Source: Balneolales bacterium
Lineage (GTDB): Bacteria; Bacteroidota; Rhodothermia; Balneolales; HLUCCA01
Direction of reading: 5' to 3'
Assembly: GCA_022565415.1 (NCBI GenBank)
Contig: JAIUMT010000172.1
Span: forward strand, 1 to 6,821
Length of the DNA stretch: 6,821 nt
Position 1 is the first letter of the stretch. Each line of letters begins with the position of its first letter. Positions 1 to 6,575 of this stretch are shown here, in pieces. Under the pieces are notes generated by a model that had not been told where the DNA came from, made no database searches, and saw only the letters and a list, made by a program, of their open reading frames with translations. Both the position numbers and the translations under genes were made by a program.

Positions 1-33
1 AAAACCTACAGTGATGGTGGAAAACATCACATT

Positions 34-139
34 CTTCGCGCAAACCCACAGTCATCGCGCAAACTCTACAATCATCGCGCAACCCTACAATCATCGCGCA
101 AACCCTACAATCATCGCACAACCCCACGGTCATCGCGCA
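34..139. repeat. Short tandem array of alternating 19/20-bp units
   Basis: Five full units start at 34, 53, 73, 92 and 112, and a sixth partial unit starts at 131. The 20-bp consensus is CATCGCGCAAACCCTACAAT; every other unit lacks one A, so the true period is a 39-bp pair. Positions 1-12 resemble a unit tail, so the array may begin left of the window. There are no unique spacers, so this is not CRISPR. Because 39 is a multiple of three, a forward frame reads as a 13-residue repeat (e.g. NHRANPTIIAQP), but no protein family is recognisable and I treat it as non-coding. Confidence 0.85.
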
Positions 140-152
140 CTCGATGCGCGAT
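132..152. other. Perfect hairpin at the end of the repeat array
   Basis: ATCGCGCA (132-139) is followed by a 5-nt loop and its exact complement TGCGCGAT (145-152). The left arm is the conserved head of the repeat unit, so the right arm could equally pair with the same octamer at 54-61, 74-81 or 93-100. No T-run follows, so it is not a canonical intrinsic terminator. The function is unknown; it may insulate the gene at 217 from transcription coming from the left. Confidence 0.6.
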
Positions 153-189
153 CTCTCTACCCACAACAGTCATTCACCGAAAATTTCAG

Positions 190-197
190 TAACTTTA
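190..197 (+). promoter_or_regulatory. Weak candidate -7 element for the small Cys protein gene
   Basis: TAACTTTA differs by one base from the Bacteroidota -7 consensus TAnnTTTG and lies 19 nt before the ATG at 217. No TTG is found at the expected -33 position, so this is only a tentative call. Confidence 0.22.
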
Positions 198-216
198 GGT
201 AATAATATAAAGATTC

Positions 217-594
217 ATGCGCAACACACTTACCCTACTGGTACTCGCCTCATTATTATCGGTTGTATTCAGCGACCTGGTAATTGTTGCCTCGTGGAAA
301 GCCAACGAAGCGTTTATCGCCCGCTTTTTATGTGTAGAACGAGACATCCAAGACTCCGATTGCGGTGGGACCTGTTATCTCACGGCACAGCTGGAATCCA
401 ATAATTCAACCTCATCCGACACCGTTCCATTAGCCACATTACTGGAACAATCCAGAACCGTGCTGGCACTGATTCCAGACCAGTTTCCATTGTTATCCAC
501 CCAACCAGAGTGGAACTCCGATCCGTTGATGTACAACGACACCTTGCCGCCTTGCTCGGTCGTTGACGATATTTTCCATCCGCCCCGCTCCTAA
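217..594 (+). CDS. Small exported Cys-rich protein next to a copper TonB receptor
   Basis: This 125-residue protein starts with a hydrophobic segment (residues 4-19) typical of a signal peptide or single membrane anchor, so it probably acts in or facing the periplasm. The core has three cysteines in the pattern CX9CX3C (C39, C49, C53) within a region reading RFLCVERD...DCGGTCYL, plus C113. The C-terminus ends IFHPPRS. From memory, small Bacteroidota proteins with a similar LC-R-D...CxGxCYL core and FHPP tail are annotated as hypothetical and often lie upstream of TonB receptors; I cannot verify this here. The gene ends 139 bp before the start of an OprC-like copper receptor on the same strand. 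The cysteines make metal binding or handover plausible, but that is inference. The ATG is chosen because the hydrophobic segment follows at once. No clear ribosome binding site is seen. It could also be a thiol protein unrelated to metal. Confidence 0.8.
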   Translation: MRNTLTLLVLASLLSVVFSDLVIVASWKANEAFIARFLCVERDIQDSDCGGTCYLTAQLESNNSTSSDTVPLATLLEQSRTVLALIPDQFPLLSTQPEWNSDPLMYNDTLPPCSVVDDIFHPPRS

Positions 595-687
595 GCCCAT
601 CTTACCAGAAGAAATCGGCACAAAAAACCTAGTCTTTGGCGGTTTTATGCCCAAAATGTGTCCGATTCACAGATTTTCCCACGAATT

Positions 688-704
688 GAGGCTGTTAACG
701 CCTC
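688..704 (+). other. Small stem-loop ahead of the copper receptor
   Basis: GAGGC (688-692) and GCCTC (700-704) are complementary around a 7-nt loop that contains the palindrome GTTAAC. It lies 29 bp before the receptor ATG, in the otherwise featureless 595-733 gap. It could be a weak leader structure or chance; there is no T-run after it. Confidence 0.2.
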
Positions 705-733
705 GACCATCAGAAATTATTTTATCGAACATC

Positions 734-3022
734 ATGAATACAATTATAGTTAACTCTTCTAGAATTATTGCAACTGGCATGCTTGCCGTAATGATCCTGT
801 TTCTATCTGGCATGGGATCGATGGCTCAATCTCAGTCCATTGAAATTATCATCAAAAATGAGTCCACCCAGCAGCCAATTTCGAACGTTTTATTTCGATA
901 CGGCCAAGAAACGGGCGTTACTGCCGAAAACGGACTAATAAGCCTAAATTTTGCGCCCGAAACGAGACTCGAATTGTCGCACATCAGCTTCGGAAGCCGC
1001 ATTCTATCGGCCGATGAAGTTCTTCGTTCTGCCGAAATTGGATACCTACTTTGGCTCGAACGTACTAATTTGATGCAACCCTTAACCGTTGTTTCGGTTC
1101 GTGCCGGGGAACAATCCCGCAGGGTAATCACGCCCCAACAGCAAGATAAATTATCGCACGACGGAGGTTCATTTTTATCAAAATTGCCAAGTTTTTAGGG
1201 CATCCGGAAAAGTGGTGGCTACGGATACGACCCCGTTTTGCGTGGATTCAAGTACGACCAGCTGAATGTCGTTATTGATGGCGGAATGACAGCCTCCGCG
1301 GCATGCCCGAATCGGATGGATCCGCCAACATCCCAAATTGCAATGAATATGATAGACCGCGTAGAAGTGCTTAAAGGTCCGTATGCACTGCGATATGGCA
1401 ATAGTTTCGGCGGAACAATCAATTTCATTTCCACTGAACCCGGCTTTTCAGAAACCATCACTCCGTATGGCCGATTCTCGGGCAGTATCGAAAGCAACAA
1501 AGCCGTTTATCGCTCAGAAATCGTAGCCGGACTTCAAAACGCATACTCTGATGTAAGTCTATTCGGATCGTGGTCGGAGAGTAGTGCTTATGTTGACGGA
1601 CGTGGACAGCGCATTAATGCTGCATTTGAACGTGGTAGTTACGGACTAAAAGCCGTGGTAAAACCAGCATCCGACCACACGATGAACCTTACGTTGCAAA
1701 GAAATATTGCCCGCGACACAGAATTTGCAGCCCTGCCGATGGACCTGATTTCCGACAAAACCTGGCTTGGAAATCTTTCCTGGAACTATTTGCCGGGGTT
1801 GGAAAGTCTGCGCGCTGTCGAAACGACGGTTTGGTTTTCGTACGTCGATCACTTTATGAGTAACGAATTACGAGAATTGAATCCACGTATGTCGAATAAC
1901 GGCACACAGGCTGAAACCATCAATTTCGGGGGCAGAACAGAGGCTGAAATCAACCTGGCAACAAACACCAGAGTATTCAGCGGAATCGATTTCCGATCGG
2001 AGCAGGCTGAGGGTATTCGAAGTCGGGAGATGTTAATGGGTCCGATGGCTGGAAATACGTTCTACGACAATGCCTGGCAGAAAAGTCGCATCCGACAAAC
2101 CGGTGTTTTTTCTGAGTTACAGCATCAGCGGGACAGGTTTCGCTATGTGGTCGCTGCTCGTTTGGATGTAAACGTGGCTGAAGCGCTGGATCCAGACGAC
2201 GATTTCTTGGCCAAAAATGTGGACCTCAGCGAAATGCAGATAAATCCATCGGTTAGTGCAGGCGTTGTGCGTAGCTGGGGAAATGCATTCGAAACTGGTG
2301 TCTGGGTAGGACGTGCATCTCGAAGTGGAAGCATCACCGAACGCTATATCAATCAATTCCCGGTTGGAGTAGACCCATACGAAATGCTCGGAAATCCGAT
2401 ACTAAAGTCTGAAGTAAACCATCAGATTGACCTTGTGAGTACGTGGAGTACTTCGTCGCTACGGCTTGAATTGAATCTGTTTCAGTCGGTAATTACAAAT
2501 TATATATCATCTGAAATCGATCCTGATTTGTCGCCGAGAATGGCCATGAGTCCGGGCGTTCGTCGGTTCACAAATCTGGACAAAGCATACATTGGAGGAG
2601 TAGAGGGCGGATTTAGTCAGCTTTTGGGTGCCGGACTGAACCACAGTTTCCAAATGGCGTGGACCTATGGCGAAGACCTCGAAACAGGCGAAGCATTGCC
2701 CGAAATCGCTCCGTTGGATGTGAGATATTCGTTTGGCGCGACATTGATGAATGCGCGTATTTTGCCTGAAATCACACTTCGACATGTTCTGGCTCAAAAA
2801 CGGATATCGGAACGCTTTGGTGAGCAAGAATCCGAATCGTTTACCCGGGTTGATGTGAACCTCACCTTACTTCCGTTGCAGAAATTGCGCATAACGACAG
2901 GGATTCAAAATTTGTTTGATGAGGCTTATTTCGAACACCTGAACAGAGCCATTACCGGAGTGGGCGAGCCGATTCATGAACCTGGACGTAATTTTTACAT
3001 TACTGTTGGTTACTCATTCTAA
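734..3022 (+). pseudogene. OprC-like copper TonB-dependent receptor, interrupted by an in-frame TAG
   Basis: Read through one amber codon (1196-1198, codon 155), this is a complete 762-residue outer-membrane receptor for energised uptake. In order: a signal peptide (about residues 1-34, cleavage likely after SMA); a carboxypeptidase-like regulatory domain (about 37-125); a TonB plug beginning near 127; and a long beta-barrel ending ITVGYSF with the C-terminal Phe usual for outer-membrane proteins. The plug contains CPNRMDPPTS (C191, M195) and the barrel contains DHFM (H373, M375). These match the CxxxM and HxM halves of the copper site known from Pseudomonas OprC, where as I recall the residues are C143, M147, H323 and M325. 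The Cys-to-His spacing is 182 here and 180 there. The frame is identical on both sides of the stop, and the flanks SF and GIRKSGG read like normal plug sequence, so one base change (for example TCG to TAG) would explain it. The next open frame downstream could start only at a TTG (1238), which is implausible. Start 734 is preferred over upstream codons because the signal peptide follows it. A sequencing error or readthrough would make the gene functional. Confidence 0.88.
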
Positions 3023-3040
3023 GAGTAGTGCATGTCGCTG

Positions 3041-3074
3041 GCGGGACGGAATCTTACCATGGATTCTGTCCCGC
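3041..3074 (+). terminator. Stem-loop after the copper receptor gene
   Basis: GCGGGACGGAATC (3041-3053) pairs with GATTCTGTCCCGC (3062-3074) over 13 positions with one G-T wobble and an 8-nt loop, starting 18 bp after the receptor stop. Position and stability suggest a transcript end, but no T-run follows, so it may act as an mRNA 3'-end stabiliser instead. It separates the copper block from the flavoprotein gene at 3200. Confidence 0.5.
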
Positions 3075-3199
3075 AGTGCGATTTGAAGTATGGTGGATTT
3101 CCCTCACATTTATCAACTTATAACCTGACTATTTAACCACATTCTCGCATTTTGCAGTAAGAAAATGTTGAAATTTAACTCACAAGATTAGAGGCAATT

Positions 3200-4552
3200 A
3201 TGTCAGACAGGAGACTTGTAGTAATTGGCGGAGACGCTGCTGGTATGAGTGCCGCGTCTCAAGTGCGAAGATCCCATCCGAACCGGGAAATTATCGCTTT
3301 TGAAAGGGGATATCATACTTCGTATGCGGCTTGTGGCATGCCATACTACATAGCCGGACAAATTCCGACCTCCGAAAAACTCATCGCTCGGAAGCCCGAA
3401 GTTTTCCGCGAAAAGTACAGTATAGACGCGAGAATTCGTCATGAAGTGACCTCCATCAACACAACCCAAAAGCACGTAACGGTCACGAATCTCGAAACTG
3501 GCGACGAATTCAACGAATGGTACGACGACCTGCTTATTGCAACCGGCGCGACCCCAATTCGTCCCAACCTTCCGGGCATAGAATCGACGGGGGTTTTTGG
3601 TCTGAGCACCTTGCAAACTGGCATAAAAGTCTATGATTTTATTGCTGAAAACGCTCCGAACACGGCGGTTGTGGTCGGTGGTGGATACATCGGAATCGAG
3701 ATGGCCGAAGCGCTGGTCGAACGCGGAATTCAGGTTACATTAATAGATATGGCGCCTCAAGTCATGACCACGATGGATGAAGACAGGGCTGAACTCATTG
3801 TGCCTGCTATGCGCGATGCCGGAGTTACTGTGATGTTGGAGGAAGCCCTGGAGGCCATAATTGCCGACAAAAACGGACGCGTAAACGCTGTTCAAACCAA
3901 TAATCGGTCAATTGAGGCGGATTTAGTCATCCTCGGGATCGGAGTAAAGCCGAACACGGAGCTAGCCCGAAACGCCGGAATCGAAATCGGTGAGCATGGG
4001 GGAATTTCGGTGAACTCAAAGCTCGAAACATCGGTCCGAAATATATGGGCAGCAGGAGATTGTGCCTCATCGCTGCATCGAATTACGGGCGAACAGGTGA
4101 GCATTGCTCTCGGAACGATCGCGAACAAGCACGGAGTGGTGGCGGGCACGAACATCAGTGGTGGAAATCTTGCGTTTCCGGGGGTGCTTGGCACGGCAAT
4201 TACCAAATTCAACGAGCTCGAAATCGCGCGGACTGGTGTTTCAGAACGCGAAGCTGAGAAGCTCGGGATGCAGGTTCGGTCGGCTAGAATAGAAAGTCGC
4301 ACAAAATCGGGGTATTATCCCGGGTCGGGACCGATTACCGTTAAATTGGTGGCGGATGTTGTTAGTGGCAGGCTCATTGGTGGACAAATAATTGGGTCGC
4401 CGGGTTCGGGCAAACGGATTGATACAATTGCGATGGCGATTATGGCGGAAATGTCGGCTTTTGATCTGGCTTATGCGGATTTGTCGTACGCTCCACCCTT
4501 TTCGCCGGTTTGGGATCCGGTTCAAACTGCGGCTCGTCAGTTATTGAAGTGA
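3200..4552 (+). CDS. CoA-disulfide-reductase-like FAD/NAD(P)H oxidoreductase
   Basis: This 450-residue protein is a complete member of the pyridine nucleotide-disulfide oxidoreductase superfamily, single-cysteine branch. That branch uses NAD(P)H and FAD to reduce CoA disulfide or related disulfides, or oxygen in the NADH oxidase relatives. The FAD-binding loop is GGDAAGMSAA (10-19). The redox Cys is C45 in TSYAACGMPYY, matching the CoADR signature SFxxCGLPYY. ATGATP (114-119), the NAD(P)H Rossmann motif VVGGGYIGIEMAE (about 158-170) and the second FAD motif WAAGDC (283-288) follow. The C-terminal dimerisation domain keeps GYYPG (371-375) and YAPPFSPVWDP (Y430 onward), where CoADR family tyrosines sit. 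There is no fused rhodanese domain, unlike CoADR-RHD proteins. A short purine stretch AGAGG (3190-3194) lies 5 nt before the ATG. It stands alone on its strand, 177 bp after the copper receptor and 217 bp before the next gene. The exact substrate (CoA disulfide, polysulfide or oxygen) cannot be decided from sequence. Confidence 0.92.
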   Translation: MSDRRLVVIGGDAAGMSAASQVRRSHPNREIIAFERGYHTSYAACGMPYYIAGQIPTSEKLIARKPEVFREKYSIDARIRHEVTSINTTQKHVTVTNLETGDEFNEWYDDLLIATGATPIRPNLPGIESTGVFGLSTLQTGIKVYDFIAENAPNTAVVVGGGYIGIEMAEALVERGIQVTLIDMAPQVMTTMDEDRAELIVPAMRDAGVTVMLEEALEAIIADKNGRVNAVQTNNRSIEADLVILGIGVKPNTELARNAGIEIGEHGGISVNSKLETSVRNIWAAGDCASSLHRITGEQVSIALGTIANKHGVVAGTNISGGNLAFPGVLGTAITKFNELEIARTGVSEREAEKLGMQVRSARIESRTKSGYYPGSGPITVKLVADVVSGRLIGGQIIGSPGSGKRIDTIAMAIMAEMSAFDLAYADLSYAPPFSPVWDPVQTAARQLLK

Positions 4553-4665
4553 ATGAAGCATCTGACAACAAAATGGAACGCGAAACAAAGTTAAGTCATT
4601 TCAGATTGAAGGCCGGTTGAATGCTAATTGCTATTTAAATGAATTGCGAAACGGCCAAAGTGCCC

Positions 4666-4692
4666 GAATCGCTTTAATCGCTTGATTCGCTT
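4666..4692. repeat. Three 9-bp tandem repeats in the 4553-4769 gap
   Basis: GAATCGCTT, TAATCGCTT and GATTCGCTT stand head to tail. The rest of this 217-bp gap is AT-rich and holds only a weak inverted repeat (GGCCGGTT at 4611-4618 against AACGGCC at 4650-4656, one bulge, 31-nt loop). The repeats lie about 80 bp before the monooxygenase start and could be a protein-binding site or slippage product. No promoter with both elements was recognised. Confidence 0.5.
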
Positions 4693-4769
4693 GATTTTAA
4701 TTCAAAACCTCCCAACGAAACCATAATATTACGCCAAACACGAATTTAATCTACACTCAACTCAACCTC

Positions 4770-5795
4770 ATGGAACTCGGACTCTACACTTTTGTCGAAA
4801 ACACAATTCACCCCGAAATCGGCAACAAACTATCTGCGCACCAACGGTTTGTCAATTTGCTCGAAGAAGTCGAGTTAGCCGACCAGCTGGGCTTAGACAT
4901 GTATGCCATCGGCGAGCATCATCGGGAAGAATATCTGGCTTCGTCGCCATCTACCCTGCTCGCAGCCGCGGCGGCCCGAACCTCTAAAATCCGCCTCAGT
5001 AGCTCCGTAACCGTGCTTGGGAGTGAAGATCCTGTGCGGGTGTATCAACAATTTGCCACGATAGATCAGCTCAGTGGCGGACGTGCCGAGATTATGATCG
5101 GTCGGGGATCGTTTATCGAATCATTCCCCCTTTTTGGGCAGGACCTCAGCCAGTATGATGAAATCTTTGCCGAAAAACTGGATTTGATGCTAAATCTCCG
5201 GAAAAATCCTGTTCTGAAATGGAGTGGGAAGCATCGTCCGGGAGTTGATAATCGTCCCATATTTCCACAACCCCTGCAGCAACCTATTCCGCTGTGGATT
5301 GCCGTCGGAGGTACGCCCCAGTCGGCATACCGGGCCGGCAAACTCGGACTTCCCATGGCGCTGGCCATCATCGGAGGATATCCGGAGCAGTTCCGGCAAA
5401 TGGCCGATATTCACCGCCACGGCGCGCAGGAAAGTGGACATCCGAAACCCCTGCTAAGTATTAATTCACATGGGTTTATTGCCGACGGTTCTCAGGATGC
5501 GGGCGACGTTGCGTTTCCGGCCTTCAAAACCATCATGGACAAAATTGGTCAGGAACGAGGATGGCCGCCCATGAGCAGGGCACAATTCGATGCTGCGACC
5601 GCGCTTAGGGGTGCCAATTTTGTTGGAAGTCCGCAGCAAGTTATCGACAAGATTTTATATCAGCATGAGATTTTTGGTCATGACCGTTTTTTGATGCAAA
5701 TGAGTGTGGGAAGTGTGCCTCATAAGAAAATGCTTCGATCGATAGAGCTTTTTGCGACGGTTGTGAAACCAGCGATTGATAAGGCCCTTTCATAG
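4770..5795 (+). CDS. LLM-class flavin-dependent monooxygenase, Atu2307/SP_0267 family
   Basis: This is a complete 341-residue luciferase-like monooxygenase, a TIM-barrel enzyme that uses reduced flavin (FMNH2) and oxygen, usually supplied by a separate flavin reductase. The sequence follows the family closely as I remember it: N-terminal MELGLYTF, then LADQLGLDMYAIGEHHREEY (about 36-55), AAAAARTSKIRLSSSVTVL (about 65-83), DPVRVYQQFATIDQLSGGRAE (about 87-107), GRGSFIESFPLFGQD (111-125), WIAVGGTPQS (176-185) and a C-terminal GHDRFLMQMSVG. This points to the Atu2307/SP_0267 subgroup, whose natural substrates are unknown. The length is normal and no expected motif is missing. The ATG is chosen because MELGLYTF is the usual family N-terminus. 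No Shine-Dalgarno sequence is visible. The gene is monocistronic and converges with the toxin-antitoxin operon on the other strand. No flavin reductase partner is in the window. Confidence 0.93.
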   Translation: MELGLYTFVENTIHPEIGNKLSAHQRFVNLLEEVELADQLGLDMYAIGEHHREEYLASSPSTLLAAAAARTSKIRLSSSVTVLGSEDPVRVYQQFATIDQLSGGRAEIMIGRGSFIESFPLFGQDLSQYDEIFAEKLDLMLNLRKNPVLKWSGKHRPGVDNRPIFPQPLQQPIPLWIAVGGTPQSAYRAGKLGLPMALAIIGGYPEQFRQMADIHRHGAQESGHPKPLLSINSHGFIADGSQDAGDVAFPAFKTIMDKIGQERGWPPMSRAQFDAATALRGANFVGSPQQVIDKILYQHEIFGHDRFLMQMSVGSVPHKKMLRSIELFATVVKPAIDKALS

Positions 5796-5806
5796 GGAGG
5801 TAGTAA

Positions 5807-5834
5807 TGCATGCGAATAGTATAGTCAGCATGCA
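5807..5834. other. Inverted repeat between convergent genes
   Basis: TGCATGC (5807-5813) and GCATGCA (5828-5834) are exact complements with a 14-nt loop. They sit 11 bp after the monooxygenase stop and 28 bp beyond the end of the toxin remnant. This may be a weak transcription end point for either side; no T-run is present. Confidence 0.3.
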
Positions 5835-5862
5835 CAGTAGTAGGGAAATACCAAATTCATAG

Positions 5863-6129
5863 TTAATCGTAATGAGTCCACATTCGAATCACTTTTATGA
5901 TTTTTTATTAATCAAGAACATGGTACACCAAGCGGTGCTGGATATTGATACGTCTGGAGTATGCTCCCTCTAAGTTGCCAACAAGCGTTTCATAAGGAGG
6001 ATATTCTTCGAAAGGGTTCTCCTTTATTATTTCCAGCAAATCCTCAATTTTTGACTTTAATCCTGAAGAAGCCGCTTTCTTAGCATCTTTTTTTGCTTGT
6101 TTTGTATATACGAGTTTGTAGTTACTCAC
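5863..6129 (-). pseudogene. Txe/YoeB-family toxin remnant with two adjacent in-frame stops
   Basis: The open part encodes 73 residues of a RelE-superfamily YoeB-type toxin, a ribosome-dependent mRNA endonuclease. Family features are YTKQAKKD near the N-terminus, PPYETL (E47), and SRRINIQHRLVY (R59, R60, R66). Two consecutive TAA codons (5908-5910 and 5905-5907) end it after VLD. Beyond them the same frame continues as KIIKVIRMWTHYD and stops at TAA (5863-5865), giving 88 positions, about the normal length. That tail is the family C-terminus and carries the His-Tyr pair (H86, Y87) equivalent to the catalytic H83/Y84 of E. coli YoeB. The stops occupy positions 74-75 without changing the spacing, so substitution is likelier than insertion. 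The 73-residue product would lack the catalytic tail and is probably inactive as an RNase, though it might still bind the antitoxin. The start is GTG at 6129, overlapping the antitoxin stop by 4 nt, which shows translational coupling. Confidence 0.85.
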
Positions 6130-6368
6130 CAGTCAAGTTCTTCGTCGGTTTCTTCGATAGGAGTTCGCAGCCCTTCAGTAATAGATTCCTGCATGCCTGG
6201 AATGGAAGACAGGTAGAGTGTTTCTTGAATTGAACGCCAATCACCCTCACTGATGAGTACAGCATTGGTTCTTTTACCGGTAATTTGAATGGGTTCGTGT
6301 ATTTCAGATGCCTCGTCCAGTAGACGATAAATCTCTTTTCGGGCTTGTGTCGCAGATATTGTTCTCAT
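6126..6368 (-). CDS. Phd/YefM-family antitoxin
   Basis: This complete 80-residue protein is the antitoxin partner of the YoeB-type toxin behind it. The N-terminal half (MRTISATQARKEIYRLLDEA ... ITGKRTNAVLISEGDWRSI) is the Phd/YefM DNA-binding and dimerisation fold. The C-terminal half, with GMQESITEGL and the acidic end EELDW, is the flexible segment that wraps and neutralises the toxin. Its TGA stop overlaps the toxin GTG start (GTGA), the usual antitoxin-first arrangement. By family analogy it represses its own operon, helped by toxin as co-repressor, and a fitting palindrome lies in the promoter just upstream. Nothing in the reading frame looks damaged. With the toxin broken, it may now act only as a repressor or as an anti-addiction factor against related toxins elsewhere in the genome; that is inference. 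Confidence 0.93.
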   Translation of the reverse strand: MRTISATQARKEIYRLLDEASEIHEPIQITGKRTNAVLISEGDWRSIQETLYLSSIPGMQESITEGLRTPIEETDEELDW

Positions 6369-6397
6369 GACGGGATGGATTAAATATTTCTATATTC

Positions 6398-6428
6398 CAA
6401 ACGTACGTCATTACGTACTTATAATCAA
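6398..6428 (-). promoter_or_regulatory. Bacteroidota-type promoter of the toxin-antitoxin operon
   Basis: On the minus strand, TACGTTTG (6405-6398) is an exact match to the Bacteroidota -7 consensus TAnnTTTG. It is preceded by TTG (6428-6426) after a 20-nt spacer, the usual -33 arrangement. The -7 element ends 29 nt before the antitoxin ATG, giving a short leader of about 20-25 nt. This is the best-supported promoter in the window. Confidence 0.75.
6403..6418. promoter_or_regulatory. Palindromic operator overlapping the antitoxin promoter
   Basis: GTACGT (6403-6408) and ACGTAC (6413-6418) form a perfect dyad with a 4-bp spacer. It overlaps three bases of the -7 element and fills part of the -33/-7 spacer. 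YefM-type antitoxins bind short palindromes with a GTAC core at their own promoters, so autorepression through this site is likely. Binding is inferred. Confidence 0.65.
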
Positions 6429-6530
6429 GCCCTAGAGAAGAGGCAACATAACGGCTAGGCATTTCTACTGCGGGGCAATCAATTCTGAAGTCGTTAAACT
6501 TGACTTGCCTTCAAAGAGTCCTCCAAACAC

Positions 6531-6575
6531 ACTTTTTGGGAAACTATCGTATGTTTCCCATAGACTACAAAAAGT
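6531..6575. other. Compound hairpin left of, and overlapping, the nested inverted repeat
   Basis: TGGGAAAC (6537-6544) pairs perfectly with GTTTCCCA (6553-6560) over an 8-nt loop. An outer layer, ACTTTTTG (6531-6538) against CAAAAAGT (6568-6575), can add to the stem and leave the ATAGACTA stretch bulged. The right arm shares bases with the terminal repeat at 6556-6567, so the two structures cannot form together. It lies downstream of the T9SS cargo gene on the minus strand and may mark its transcript end. Confidence 0.45.

Noticed and set aside
34..139. CRISPR array
   Set aside because: Units are contiguous with no unique spacers, too short, and no cas genes are present.
11..202. 63-residue forward frame with a 13-residue repeat (HRANPTIIAQP)
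   Set aside because: It is a direct consequence of the 39-bp DNA repeat being divisible by three. There is no family resemblance and no ribosome binding site.
563..733. Longer N-terminus for the copper receptor starting at 563
   Set aside because: It would overlap the small Cys protein gene and bury the clear signal peptide that begins at 734.
1238..3022. Independent shorter receptor gene starting after the TAG
   Set aside because: The first usable codon is TTG in the middle of the plug domain. There would be no signal peptide, and the frame is the same as the upstream part.
3152..3160. Promoter for the disulfide reductase gene at the ATTTTG stretch
   Set aside because: Only TTTG matches the -7 consensus, and no TTG lies at the right distance upstream.
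3203..3616. 137-residue minus-strand frame inside the reductase gene
   Set aside because: Antisense shadow of a well-supported coding gene with no recognisable family; the same applies to the other opposite-strand frames over the receptor, reductase and monooxygenase.
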